The notes under the pieces: model-generated | Database searches by the model: none | Told to the model about the DNA's origin: nothing | What the model saw: only the letters and a program-made list of their open reading frames with translations | Translations under genes and position numbers: made by a program | Shown here: in pieces, positions 15,093 through 24,160 of the stretch | Layout of the letters: every line of letters starts with the position of its first letter | Position numbering within the stretch: the stretch's first letter is position 1 | Source of the DNA: Pseudalkalibacillus hwajinpoensis | GTDB taxonomy: Bacteria > Bacillota > Bacilli > Bacillales > Guptibacillaceae | Direction: 5' to 3' | Assembly (NCBI RefSeq): GCF_015234585.1 | Contig: NZ_JADFCM010000006.1 | Location: 1-64,000, forward strand | DNA length: 64,000 nt

Positions 15093-16774
15093 ATTTCTTC
15101 TGGTGCATGTAAGCCTAGCAATCGTAAGCCTTCTTGTAAAACAATAGATACAGCTGACACAAGCTGCAGTCTCGCTTGTTTGTAAGTATGGCCATCTAAG
15201 ATACGAACCTGTCCATAGTATTTATTAAAAGAACGTGAAAGTTCCAAGACAAATTTTGCGATTTGAGAAGGGTCGTATTCAGCTGCTGCTCTTTCGATTA
15301 CATTTGGAAAACTAAGCAGCTTTGTAACAACTGACCAGGCTTCTTCATCTTCAAGATCTTTTATATGATCATTGGATTGAAAATCTCCTTTGCGTAGAAT
15401 AGAACAGGCACGTGCATGAGTATATTGCACGTACGGACCGGTTTCACCCTCGACACGTAGCATGTCTTCAAGTGAAAACTCTATATCATTACGACGATCA
15501 TTCTTTAAGTCATGAAACAATACGGCCCCTACCCCAATTTGTTCAGCAATCGCGTTTTTATTTTCTAAACTAGGATTTTTGGTTTCAATATTTACTTTTG
15601 CAAGCTCGATTGCTTCAGTCAACACTTCTTCTAACAATACTACTTTCCCTTTTCTTGTCGACATTTTCTTTCCATCTTTTAACATCATTCCAAAGTTAAT
15701 ATGGTGCATTTGATCTGCCCAATCGAACCCCATTTTCTTTAATACTTCAAATAATTGTTTGAAATGTAGACTCTGTTCATTCCCTACAACATAGAGAGCC
15801 TTACTAAATCCATATGTCTCATAGCGATAAATGGCCGCAGCGAGATCACGGGTTGCATAAAGTGTGGCGCCATCTTTCTTCTTAATTAGACAAGGTGGTA
15901 AACTCTCTCCAAGTTCTACTACCATGGCGCCACGAGATTCAACTAAGAGATTTTTTTCTTCAAGTAGATCAATGACGCCTTGCATTTTATCATTATAAAA
16001 TGCTTCTCCATTTGTTGAATCAAAGGTAATCCCCATAAGCTCATAAATTCGATCAAACTCCTTAAGAGATTCTTCACGGAACCATTTCCATAATGAAACG
16101 GCTTCTGGGTTACCTTCTTCTAATTCTTTAAATGCCTTACGCCCCTCATCTTCAAGACCATTATCTGATTCCGCTTTTTCATGAAATTTAATATAGAGCT
16201 TAAGGAGTTCTTTAATCGTTTGCTCACGAACCTTTTGGTCCTCCCCCCACTTTCGGTAGGCCGTTATCAATTTTCCGAACTGAGTTCCCCAGTCCCCAAG
16301 ATGATTAATTCGAATGGGGCGATAGCCGACTTTTTCAACAATTAGCGCTAGTGAATTGCCAATAACGGTTGAGCGTAAATGACCCATTGAGAAAGGCTTC
16401 GCTATATTAGGAGAGGAAAGATCAATCGTCACGGCCCCATCCTTTCCTACCTTAGAAGCCCCGTACTCACTTCCCTCACGGAGAATGCGACTTATTACTT
16501 CAGTACTGACCATTTTCTTATCAAGAAACACATTAATATAAGGTCCGACTGCTTCTACTTTTTCAAAGACTGCCTGATTGATTTCAGAAACAAGTTCCAT
16601 CGCAATTTGATGAGGAGGCATTCGTTTCACTTTGGCAAGATCGAAGCATGGAAAGGCATAGTCACCTAAAGAGTCATGCTTAGGGAGTTCAATTCTCTGC
16701 ATAATATTAAGAAAGCTCACTTCTTTTTCACATGCTTCATAAAGTTGTTGTGCAAATAATTCTTTGTAATTCAT
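15089..16774 (-). CDS. argS: Arginyl-tRNA synthetase, second (ArgS2-like) type
   Basis: Charges tRNA-Arg. 561 residues. N-terminal additional domain 1-110; class I HIGH motif appears as FSMGHLRS in DLSSPNIAKPFSMGHLRSTV; KMSKS as GKKMSTRKG near 390; C-terminal anticodon DALR domain with YVQYTHARACSIL and ending LGLHAPEEM. The SSPNIAKPFSMGH wording differs from the common Bacillus housekeeping enzyme (SANPTGDLHLGHARG) and fits the alternative form found as a second copy in some Bacilli. GGAGG precedes ATG. It is behind its own promoter and a T-box leader with an Arg specifier, so it should be induced when charged tRNA-Arg runs low. Confidence 0.93.
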   Translation of the reverse strand: MNYKELFAQQLYEACEKEVSFLNIMQRIELPKHDSLGDYAFPCFDLAKVKRMPPHQIAMELVSEINQAVFEKVEAVGPYINVFLDKKMVSTEVISRILREGSEYGASKVGKDGAVTIDLSSPNIAKPFSMGHLRSTVIGNSLALIVEKVGYRPIRINHLGDWGTQFGKLITAYRKWGEDQKVREQTIKELLKLYIKFHEKAESDNGLEDEGRKAFKELEEGNPEAVSLWKWFREESLKEFDRIYELMGITFDSTNGEAFYNDKMQGVIDLLEEKNLLVESRGAMVVELGESLPPCLIKKKDGATLYATRDLAAAIYRYETYGFSKALYVVGNEQSLHFKQLFEVLKKMGFDWADQMHHINFGMMLKDGKKMSTRKGKVVLLEEVLTEAIELAKVNIETKNPSLENKNAIAEQIGVGAVLFHDLKNDRRNDIEFSLEDMLRVEGETGPYVQYTHARACSILRKGDFQSNDHIKDLEDEEAWSVVTKLLSFPNVIERAAAEYDPSQIAKFVLELSRSFNKYYGQVRILDGHTYKQARLQLVSAVSIVLQEGLRLLGLHAPEEM

Positions 16775-16805
16775 ACGTTTCCTCCTATTTTTATATCCAT
16801 TTGTC

Positions 16806-17048
16806 TATAAAAAAATCTCCGTCTCTATAAAAGAGACGGAGATGAATTCCGCGGTACCACTCTGATTGCTCAATAAACGAATTGAGCCAACTTCACTCTA
16901 TAACGGGGAGCCCGACTGCTTCTACTTTATTCAAAACAGTGTCTTGAAAGTCCGGTTCATGCTTGCTAAGGCCCCGGGCTTTCACCATCCCCGGATCGCT
17001 TCATCCGTATACAAGCACTACTCTCTTTCGCATTGACGATACAATATT
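16806..17048 (-). promoter_or_regulatory. T-box riboswitch leader of argS, specifier CGG
   Basis: Read on the minus strand. The T-box antiterminator sequence GTGGTACCGCGG is at 16860-16849, followed by a terminator stem (16843-16833 with 16825-16815) and T-run. Stem I: GAAAG and GTGCTTG pair with CAAGCAT and CTTTC; between those 3' arms is the specifier loop GAACCGGA, placing CGG (Arg) at 16954-16952 followed by A, as T-boxes require. The apical GGGGATGGTGAAAGCCC loop is typical. Charged versus uncharged tRNA-Arg would switch readthrough into argS. Confidence 0.9.
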
Positions 17049-17054
17049 AGTCTT

Positions 17055-17082
17055 ATTATAGCCGACTTCCATATAATTTCAA
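17055..17082 (-). promoter_or_regulatory. SigA promoter of the argS T-box transcript
   Basis: TTGAAA (17082-17077), 16-base spacer, TATAAT (17060-17055) on the minus strand. Confidence 0.75.
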
Positions 17083-17091
17083 CCACTTATT

Positions 17092-17286
17092 TTATAAGTC
17101 CTTTTTCCGATTCAGAATATCCATTTTTTCACCATCAGCAATACCATCCTGATACCCTTCTCGATAAATCGATGTTAAGTACATGGAAATCAGCTGTCTT
17201 ACTTTTGGCTCTACGTTCACGACCTCTAAATGCTTCATACACCGATCAACTGCCAATTTTTCCTTTTGAACATTTTTAATCGTCAT
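17092..17286 (-). CDS. Hypothetical 64-residue protein
   Basis: Small soluble protein, MTIKNVQKEKLAVD to the Lys-rich end DILNRKKDL. No membrane segment or recognised motif; mostly helical composition with one Cys. ATG 17286 has GGAAGGTGG 8 bases upstream; the GTG at 17298 lies inside that site. Ends just before the argS promoter, with no clear terminator of its own. Function unknown. Confidence 0.65.
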   Translation of the reverse strand: MTIKNVQKEKLAVDRCMKHLEVVNVEPKVRQLISMYLTSIYREGYQDGIADGEKMDILNRKKDL

Positions 17287-17564
17287 CGTTAGAACCACCT
17301 TCCGGATAAGTTATCCGTATTATACACCACCCTAACAATGAATTTGCACTCATTCGACAAGACTCGATTTGAATTATGTTAAAACCATACCAAAGACCAG
17401 TAAACGACGAGATCAATCACGAGATAACAAAGACTATAGACCTATCCCAGGGCATTTATAACTCTTTTAAGCCCTTCATGAATGATTCATTTTAATTCGT
17501 ATACATAACTTTTCAATGATTATAACAACCTATACCTATCTAATTTTATTGAGGAGGGTGCATT

Positions 17565-19088
17565 GTGAGACGTAGTAAACGAAAATCAATTCGAAATGAG
17601 TCCTACCAAATTCCAACTGCTACTGAATCACATGATGCATACTATTCACTTGAAGAAAACAAAGAATATATAAAATCCAAATTCCATAATACAGAAGATA
17701 TCAAATTCAGAAATATTACAGTTCAGGATGTGAAATGCCTACTTACTTATTTAGATCCGTTAGTTGATGAAAAGAAGCTTCAAAATACGATTATGAAACC
17801 ATTATTTGAGACCAATCAATTAAACATCGAGGATACGGTAACCTCAAAAGAATATCGACGATCAAAGAATCTAAATGATGCTGTTTCAGGATTAACTAAG
17901 GGATTCGTAGTTCTACTAATGAACGGGTATTAACATTTTTATTTATTAGAAGCCTTCTCAGGAAATTCTAGAGCAATATCTGAGCCCATTAATGAACAAG
18001 TCGTTCGTGGTTCACATGAAGGATTTGTCGAAAATATTATGCAAAACCTACAAATGCTTCGTAGAAGAATTGAGAATCCTAACCTTGTGATTAGATTCTT
18101 TAAAGTAGGTAAAACAACAGACACGAAAATAGCTGTTATTTACTTACAGCACCTGGTTAACCCCGATCTTGTTGCTGAAATAGAAAAAAGAATCACAGCT
18201 ATTAAAACCGATTCCATTCAAACACCTGGGTATGTAGAAGAATTTATCGAGGATTCTCCTTTTTCTCCATTCCCTCAGATGCTAAGTACAGAGCGACCTG
18301 ACAGAATGACCGCACATATCATAGAAGGACGAATCGGTCTCTTAATGGAAGGAAGCCCTTCCACATTAATATTGCCGGTTACTTTTTTTGCTTTTTATCA
18401 ATCACCCGAAGACTACAATAGCCGCTGGTATATTGGGTCAATCTTAAGATTAATTAGAGTAGCCAGTTTTATCTTTGCATTGGGGCTGCCTTCCTTATAC
18501 ATCGCAACTGTATCTTTTCATCCGGAAGTACTACCTGCCGAATTAATCTTAAATATTAAAAGCTCACTTGAAAACGTGCCATTCCCTCCATTACTAGAAG
18601 CTTTAATTATGCAAATTGTCCTTGAACTACTAAGAGAAGCTGCGATACGACTTCCAGGTCCTATCGCCCAAACGATTGGTATTGTAGGAGGTTTAGTTAT
18701 TGGAACAGCGATTGTAGAAGCTAATCTCGTCTCTAATATGATGATTATTGTCGTAGCATTGACAGCTATATCATCCTTTGCCGTTCCATCCTATGAAATG
18801 AGTATGTCTATTAGGCTGCTTGGTTTTCCACTCATGCTTCTTTCTGCATCATTCGGATTTATTGGTCTTGTCTTTGGCCTGGCCATCATTCTAATCCATT
18901 TATGTGGCTTAGAAACTTTTGGCACACCTTATTTCTCACCGCTTGCACCATTTCGTTTCAACGAACTAAAAGATTCAATCATTCGCCTACCACGATGGTT
19001 ACTCGGAAGGCGACCATCAGATGTACGTGCTCAGCATGGAACACAAGAGTGGATCTCAAGAAGGTGGAAACAAAATGAAGACGAGTAG
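17565..19088 (+). pseudogene. GerA-type receptor A gene interrupted by one in-frame TAA
   Basis: Reads as one 508-codon GerA-family gene with a stop codon TAA at 17931-17933; the frame is the same on both sides, so this is a nonsense change, not a frameshift. Upstream 122 residues end GFVVLLMNGY; downstream resumes HFYLLEAFSGNSRAISEPINEQVVRG, the normal continuation. Later hallmarks are intact: FPQMLSTERPDR, GSPSTLILPV, and the helices around PLLEALIMQIVLELLREA. A CAA (Gln) codon is the simplest ancestor, one base away. GAGGAGG precedes the GTG start. The B and C genes after it are intact. Could be a recent loss, readthrough, or a sequencing error; restart at ATG 18039 would lack the N-terminal domain. 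Confidence 0.85.
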
Positions 19089-20163
19089 CCAAATTAATTC
19101 GGCGCAGCTTTTTTTTATCATTTTCCAAACACAGGTTGGCGTAGGAGTTCTCTCGCTTCCTTCATCCTTATATGCAGGAGCTGGAACAGATGGATGGATT
19201 ACTCTTCTTGTTACAGGTGTTGCTATCCAACTAATTATTTTTATACTTTACTTTTTAAGCAACCGTTTCCCATCATTAACGCTTTTTGAATATGGGCCAA
19301 AAATCATTGGCAAATATGCAGCATGCATCGTTTCACTTCTTTACATCTTATTCGCTATTTCTACAGCGGTTATTGTATTGGAATTGTTTGAGACAACGAT
19401 CAAAACGTGGATTTTATTTCGTACACCCATGTTGGTCATCCTTTTATTGTTAACGGTAAGCGGTACCTATCTTGCAGTAGGTAGAATCAAAGTAATGGGA
19501 AGGTTTTATCAATTCGTTTCAATCCTTATTGTACCTCTAGTCATAATGTCTGCTTATACACTAAAGGATGCCGACATTCGTTACATCATGCCAATTGGTC
19601 AAAATGGCATAGGAACAATATTGAAAGCAACACAGCAAGGGATTGTGTCCATGCTGGGATTTGAAATTGTATTATTTATATACCCTTTTGTTCAGACTAA
19701 GGGTAAAACAGCACTTAAGAGTTTAACTCTTGCCAACGTAGCGGTGACACTTCTATATAGCTTTTTAACGTTTACCACATATGTGTTCTTTAGCCCCGCT
19801 CAGCTTGAAATGATTCCAGAACCTTTGGTCTATATGTTAAAAGGCGTGTCCTTTGTTATTGTTGACAGGGTCGACTTGATTTTTCTTTCTATCTGGATTG
19901 TTTCTGTGATGACTTCTTATGTGTCGTATTTATATATTGCAGGAAGAGGGATTCAACATTTAACAAAAAGAAAAAAAACAACTGGTCCTATTTTGGTAGC
20001 TGCCTTTACTGCACTAATCTTAGCTATGTTCTCACATGATCGATATACTGTTGAAATGCTTTCCGGCTATCATGCGAAAGCAAGCTATTTTTTTGCCCTT
20101 GGTTTTCCCCTCGTTCTTTTCCTCATGAGTCTTTTATTTAAGAAAAAAGAGGAGTCGCCATGA
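19075..20163 (+). CDS. GerB-type germinant receptor permease subunit
   Basis: 362 residues, about ten membrane helices, GerB/YndE family. Starts at ATG 19075 (MKTSSQINSAQLFF) with AAGGTGG upstream, overlapping the end of the interrupted A gene by 14 bases; the ORF start at 19021 is inside that gene. Family opening QTQVGVGVLSLP visible at about 19-30. Intact, yet its A partner carries a stop, so whether a working receptor forms is doubtful. Translational coupling to the A gene means the TAA may also lower its expression. Confidence 0.9.
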   Translation: MKTSSQINSAQLFFIIFQTQVGVGVLSLPSSLYAGAGTDGWITLLVTGVAIQLIIFILYFLSNRFPSLTLFEYGPKIIGKYAACIVSLLYILFAISTAVIVLELFETTIKTWILFRTPMLVILLLLTVSGTYLAVGRIKVMGRFYQFVSILIVPLVIMSAYTLKDADIRYIMPIGQNGIGTILKATQQGIVSMLGFEIVLFIYPFVQTKGKTALKSLTLANVAVTLLYSFLTFTTYVFFSPAQLEMIPEPLVYMLKGVSFVIVDRVDLIFLSIWIVSVMTSYVSYLYIAGRGIQHLTKRKKTTGPILVAAFTALILAMFSHDRYTVEMLSGYHAKASYFFALGFPLVLFLMSLLFKKKEESP

Positions 20164-21293
20164 ACAAAAAACTTTATCAATGCCTTATTTTGCTTAGTAT
20201 GCTCATACTCCTAACTTCCTGCTGGGATCAGGAATTATTAAAGGAATCTAAGCTCATTTACGGAGCTGGATTTGACTATGAGAACGAAGATGAGATTCGC
20301 ACCACTTTTGTCGTCCGTAATCTTGGTGTCCCTGTAAGCCAGGGGGGTGTTTATTCCAATCGAATTATTTCTATTGCAGGCCCCTCCCCTCGAGCTACTC
20401 GAATAGAAATGGATCGAATTATTTCAAAACAAGTAACCGCCTCAAAAAATCAACTACTGCTTTTAGGGGAAGAAGTAGCAAAACACAACGTTGATCATAT
20501 GTTTGATATTTTGTACCGTGACCCCAAAAGTCCACTAGATGCGCACGTTGGCGTAGTAGAAGGTCGCGCAACAGATATGTTCAAATTGGATCACATTGGT
20601 GATACGCTTGTAACTGAGTTTATTACGAATCTCATTAAAGGAGCAGAGAATAAAACAGAAGCTCCTCGTATGACTATTGAGAAAACATTTCGCTATTCCC
20701 ACGATCAAGGTCAGGATTATGCTTTGCCTTATATTAGTTTTAATGATGAAGTAGGTGCACCGGAAATGGATGGACTGGCTCTATTTCATCATTCCAACTA
20801 TACTGGCGTTAAGATTCCACCACTAGACGCTACGCTGTTGCTCCTTCTGAGTAATGCTAAAAGTAAAAAGGCTAGTTTAGTTGAAAACTTAGGCGAAAAC
20901 CATAAAAAAGGCTATCTAACTGAAACCGTTACAATCAATATTCGGGACTCTACGTCAGATATTGCTTATTCTTTTAAGGATCAGAAATTAACGAAGGCGG
21001 TTGTCAATCTTGAAGTAAGAGGAAATATAGAGGAGTATCCTCAAAACCACCTCTTTAAAGAAAGTCAAGTGGAAGAAATAGCAGATGAGCTATCAACCAG
21101 GTTAACAAAAAGAGCAAATGATTTACTTAATAAAATTCAGGAAGCAAACTGTGATTTCCTTGGAATTGGTCGTGATTTAAATGCTTATCACCACAAAGCA
21201 TGGGACGGGGAACAGTGGGACAATGACTATCCAAAACTAGATCTTCAGGCTAACGTAAAGGTAAAGATTGCTGAAACAGGAATAATTAAATAG
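20160..21293 (+). CDS. GerC-type germinant receptor lipoprotein
   Basis: 377 residues with lipobox LLTSCWD (Cys21 region) and the family sequence following it (LIYGAGFDYENEDEIRT). Ger_C domain in the C-terminal half with DFLGIGRDLNAYHHKAWD and ANVKVKIAETG at the end. Overlaps gerB by 4 bases (ATGA). Intact; last gene of the second ger operon, ends at a 19-bp terminator stem. Confidence 0.9.
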   Translation: MNKKLYQCLILLSMLILLTSCWDQELLKESKLIYGAGFDYENEDEIRTTFVVRNLGVPVSQGGVYSNRIISIAGPSPRATRIEMDRIISKQVTASKNQLLLLGEEVAKHNVDHMFDILYRDPKSPLDAHVGVVEGRATDMFKLDHIGDTLVTEFITNLIKGAENKTEAPRMTIEKTFRYSHDQGQDYALPYISFNDEVGAPEMDGLALFHHSNYTGVKIPPLDATLLLLLSNAKSKKASLVENLGENHKKGYLTETVTINIRDSTSDIAYSFKDQKLTKAVVNLEVRGNIEEYPQNHLFKESQVEEIADELSTRLTKRANDLLNKIQEANCDFLGIGRDLNAYHHKAWDGEQWDNDYPKLDLQANVKVKIAETGIIK

Positions 21294-21331
21294 AAAGAGA
21301 GTAAGCACACTCGCTTACTCTCTTTCTATTT
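21288..21331. terminator. Bidirectional terminator, 19-bp perfect stem
   Basis: Perfect inverted repeat beginning AAATAGAAAGAGAGTAAGC around a 6-base loop; covers the end of gerC and the last codons of the convergent 104-aa gene. Confidence 0.85.
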
Positions 21332-21629
21332 GCTTCATCTCTTCAATTGCCGGTTCTTTTGCACCGTACCAGGAATAGGCTACTTCATAATATTCTCCTT
21401 CATCGACAAGGTTCCAGGCCATTTCATCTTCAACCAAAAGTTCAATGGCTTCTCCTTCTCCTTCAGGCTGAACAAAAACATAGAAATGATGATCTGTGCT
21501 TTCCTTTTTAATCACTTCACCATGTTCAATATGTTTTTCATGAACATAGGTATACTTTCCAATTAAAAAAAGGCTGACAAGTACAATGATACTTGCAATC
21601 GATATATTTAATGCTCTCTTTCTATTCAT
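21315..21629 (-). CDS. Hypothetical membrane-anchored protein
   Basis: 104 residues. One N-terminal helix about 9-27 (ISIASIIVLVSLFLIGKY) followed by an acidic extracellular domain with alternating beta-like pattern (HHFYVFVQPEGEGEAIELLVEDEMAW). Cys-free. Its 3' end lies within the shared terminator stem. Not recognised; small anchored OB-like domains of this size (YxeA-like) are a possibility only. Confidence 0.7.
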   Translation of the reverse strand: MNRKRALNISIASIIVLVSLFLIGKYTYVHEKHIEHGEVIKKESTDHHFYVFVQPEGEGEAIELLVEDEMAWNLVDEGEYYEVAYSWYGAKEPAIEEMKQIERE

Positions 21630-21766
21630 AGTGCCTCCGTATTGAACATGTTTAGTATTAAGTTACCACAAATATTAGTATTTTAACAAAGTTAGATTAG
21701 GATGTTTAATGATTTTTTCACACGGGTACCATTTATTATAAGAGACGATACAAGGAGGAATTACAA

Positions 21767-21934
21767 ATGGCTAAGAATTCTCAATACCAACCAATTCATG
21801 AGAGTGGTTTCTCACTAAGTGATGCTCAAGAAGTAGCTTATGCGAAAGAATTTAAGAAAGCAGATATTGCCGGAGGAATTCGTAAGCCTAAAGTGAAAAG
21901 GGCAAAGAGCGAAAATCCTGATCTACTTAAATAA
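21767..21934 (+). CDS. Hypothetical 55-residue basic protein (possibly YfhE-like)
   Basis: Begins MAKNSQYQPIHESGF; the middle LSDAQEVAYAKEFKKADIAGG recalls the YfhE-type small proteins of Bacillus, from memory only; the tail is Lys/Arg-rich. Excellent ribosome site AAGGAGG 9 bases before ATG and its own terminator 8 bases after the stop, so a real single-gene unit. No Cys, no membrane segment. Small, basic and hydrophilic, compatible with a spore or DNA-associated role but unproven. Confidence 0.7.
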   Translation: MAKNSQYQPIHESGFSLSDAQEVAYAKEFKKADIAGGIRKPKVKRAKSENPDLLK

Positions 21935-21941
21935 TGACTTT

Positions 21942-21975
21942 AAGGAGCCATGCTGATTGCATGGCTCCTTATTTA
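21942..21975 (+). terminator. Terminator of the 55-aa gene
   Basis: 12-bp stem AAGGAGCCATGC / GCATGGCTCCTT, 5-base loop, then TATTTAT. Confidence 0.85.
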
Positions 21976-21994
21976 TGCAAGTATTTATACTTCT

Positions 21995-22642
21995 TCAAAC
22001 CTTTTTCACAAATGCGTCGTACCCATTCTTTTTCAATTTCTGGCATAATTGATCAGCGTTAACTTTCTCCTTATAAGCGCCGGCCTGAACGTAATACAGT
22101 GACTGTGGCGCACCTTTTAAATACCGCACGGCCGCAAGCACAGCTTCCTCAGCAAGCTGGAGGCGATAGGAGCGAGCCTTTAATTTATTTACATCCGATG
22201 AAGAATCCAAAAAGCCATATTCAATTATTACTGTCTCTACATCCCCAGTTAAACGATGCATATAATAGTAATCTTTTCTATCCGCTCCTACTCTAGAGAA
22301 AACTCTTCGCACTCCCATCCCCGCTTTTTTCAAAGATTCTGCTATACTGCCTGCCAAATCACTCTTTGCGTAAATTGAATGAATAACTTCAGCCCCACTT
22401 CCTCCCCCCGCATTATAATGATTACTCAAACAAATTGAAGCACCCGATCCTTTAACAAGTGAAGAACGCTTTTCAGAAGATAGATCAATATCTGTCCTTC
22501 TTGTAATAGCACAAGGTATACCAAGATTCTTCAAAAACTCATATTGATGAAGCGCTACTTCCATAGTCCAATCCTTCTCTTTCACGCCATTCGCCACCGC
22601 TCCTGGATCATTCCCGCCATGTCCTGCATCAATGATAATCAC
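21995..22642 (-). CDS. N-acetylmuramoyl-L-alanine amidase with SPOR domain (CwlC-like)
   Basis: Peptidoglycan hydrolase cutting the muramic acid-L-Ala bond. 215 residues from a GTG start with GAGGGGGAA upstream. Amidase_3 domain 1-170 with zinc ligands in IDAGHGGNDPGA, SNHYNAGGGSG and the Glu of VIIEYGFLDSSSD. C-terminal SPOR repeat about 178-215 (YYVQAGAYKEKVNADQL) binds denuded glycan. Same architecture as CwlC, made in the mother cell late in sporulation, though shorter by about 40 residues; no signal peptide, as in CwlC. Confidence 0.88.
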   Translation of the reverse strand: MIIIDAGHGGNDPGAVANGVKEKDWTMEVALHQYEFLKNLGIPCAITRRTDIDLSSEKRSSLVKGSGASICLSNHYNAGGGSGAEVIHSIYAKSDLAGSIAESLKKAGMGVRRVFSRVGADRKDYYYMHRLTGDVETVIIEYGFLDSSSDVNKLKARSYRLQLAEEAVLAAVRYLKGAPQSLYYVQAGAYKEKVNADQLCQKLKKNGYDAFVKKV

Positions 22643-22765
22643 TATTCATTCCCCCTCTATTCCTTTTTCGTATCGATTATTCTCGATACCAATTGCTGCC
22701 TCCTTATGCTATATATCGAATTGAAAAAGATAAAAGGGGCATTAACAGATAATTTTTACAAATTC

Positions 22766-22791
22766 CGCAACCTTTCTTTTCATCCCTCGTC
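22766..22791 (+). promoter_or_regulatory. Candidate ECF-type promoter for the sigma gene at 22862
   Basis: CGCAAC (22766-22771), 16-base spacer, CGTC (22788-22791): the AAC / CGTC pattern of ECF promoters, placed where an autoregulatory promoter would be. Confidence 0.45.
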
Positions 22792-22861
22792 TTAATAGGA
22801 AAGGTCTTAGTTTCAATTGCTATTCAGTGCCAATCCTAAATGACCTTCGAAGGATGATAAT

Positions 22862-23425
22862 ATGAACGATAATTCCCCACTTAAACTGAATACAGATTTC
22901 TCTACCTATTCAACACTCCAAAAAACAGAATTAGTCGAAGAATTAATGGATCAATACGGCGAAGCTCTGCTAAGACTCGCTTATACTTATGTAAAGGACT
23001 GGGGTAAAGCAGAAGATATCATACAGGAGGTTTTTCTGACTTGCTTTTTAAAGATAAATACTTTTCGAGGAGAAGCTTCTCTAAAGAACTGGCTTTATCG
23101 CATTGCGATTAACCGTTGTCATGACTATGTACGAAGCTGGTCTTTTAAAAACATCATTCCAAGTAACATGATCTTAAATTTCATTAAGAATCATCAGCCT
23201 TCCCCAGAACTTATTGCGATAACAAAAGAAGAATCTTATATGTTACGTCAAACGATTTTACAACTTCCATTAAAATATCGTGAAACATTTATTCTCTACT
23301 ATCATGAAGATTTATCCATTAGGGACATTAGTTCACTCCTTGACACAAAAGAGGCAACTATAAAATCCAGATTGCACCGGGCTCGTCGCCTTCTTGAATC
23401 AAGACTGAATAATGAAAGTGAGTGA
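22862..23425 (+). CDS. ECF-subfamily RNA polymerase sigma factor
   Basis: 187 residues. Region 2 about 25-95: YGEALLRLAYTYVKDWGKAEDIIQEVFLTCF and NWLYRIAINRCHDYVRSW; region 4 about 125-180: LPLKYRETFILYYHEDLSIRDISSLL and KEATIKSRLHRARRLL. SigV/SigW-like wording but group not fixed. AAGGATGATAAT precedes ATG. Seven bases before its membrane partner. Controls an unknown regulon; an ECF-like promoter upstream suggests autoregulation. Confidence 0.88.
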   Translation: MNDNSPLKLNTDFSTYSTLQKTELVEELMDQYGEALLRLAYTYVKDWGKAEDIIQEVFLTCFLKINTFRGEASLKNWLYRIAINRCHDYVRSWSFKNIIPSNMILNFIKNHQPSPELIAITKEESYMLRQTILQLPLKYRETFILYYHEDLSIRDISSLLDTKEATIKSRLHRARRLLESRLNNESE

Positions 23426-23432
23426 ATGAAAA

Positions 23433-24062
23433 ATGAACCAAAATAGATTAAAAGAAAAAGTGAAAGAATCTTTATTCATTAAAGAGCATTTAACAGAAAG
23501 AAAAAAAGAAAGAATCATGGAAAATATCCTTATTGCTCATTACGCTGACCATAAGAAGAAACGAAGCACCTTTCTAGAATTGGTTGGATTTGCGGTCTGT
23601 TTGGCACTACTTATGACAGTCACTCTCACAGTCATTGATATTGATTTGGATCCTCCTATAAAACATGAAGCTTCTAACCAGTTACAAGAGGCCCCATACG
23701 TAAGTGCAGCTTATATGAAGCGGGCATCAGAAATTGCTCATCGTGACCTAGATATTCTCGATGTAACCTATTTCTCAATGGATAAAACGATTTATCTGGA
23801 TATCACGGTGTCAGACAGTTTTTCAAATAAAAAAATGAAGGAGTTAACAATACAATATTTGGAGGTGTTATCTCATTTATATCAATTGAAAAATGATCAA
23901 CTGGGGGAAATATGGGATTATTATCATTTAGAAATTACGATTAAACCAAACAGCGATTACCCTTCTTTAGCCTTTATGGATGAAGAAGATAGTACCTTTT
24001 TTCTTAAAGGTTCTAAGAGGATAAAGGAAGCAAGTATGAGTTGGTCCTCTCCTTCTAATTAA
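23433..24062 (+). CDS. Membrane protein, probable anti-sigma factor
   Basis: 209 residues. Cytoplasmic N-terminus of about 45 charged residues, one membrane helix about 49-68 (ELVGFAVCLALLMTVTLTVI), and an extracytoplasmic domain of 140 residues. No zinc HxxxCxxC (ZAS) motif. Position directly after an ECF sigma gene and the topology make it the likely cognate anti-sigma factor; by sequence alone it is unknown. Weak ribosome site, so coupling to the sigma gene is likely. Ends before a shared terminator. Confidence 0.7.
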   Translation: MNQNRLKEKVKESLFIKEHLTERKKERIMENILIAHYADHKKKRSTFLELVGFAVCLALLMTVTLTVIDIDLDPPIKHEASNQLQEAPYVSAAYMKRASEIAHRDLDILDVTYFSMDKTIYLDITVSDSFSNKKMKELTIQYLEVLSHLYQLKNDQLGEIWDYYHLEITIKPNSDYPSLAFMDEEDSTFFLKGSKRIKEASMSWSSPSN

Positions 24063-24127
24063 CTAACCTGTATGAATTTTTATCCGCTACTCGAAGATCA
24101 TAGTAACGTTGTAAAACAAACATAAAA

Positions 24128-24160
24128 GAAAAAGCACAATCTTGAATTGTGCTTTTTCTT
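24128..24160. terminator. Bidirectional terminator
   Basis: 13-bp stem GAAAAAGCACAAT / ATTGTGCTTTTTC with 5-base loop between the anti-sigma and permease genes. Confidence 0.85.

Noticed and set aside
17450..17520. A SigG promoter before the second ger operon
   Set aside because: TGAATG and CATAAC are present but 19 bases apart, outside the normal 17-18 range, and the -10 is poor.
18039..19088. Treating the downstream part of the second GerA gene as a separate intact gene
   Set aside because: The same frame continues without shift from 17565, and homologous GerA residues precede ATG 18039; one gene with a stop explains all.
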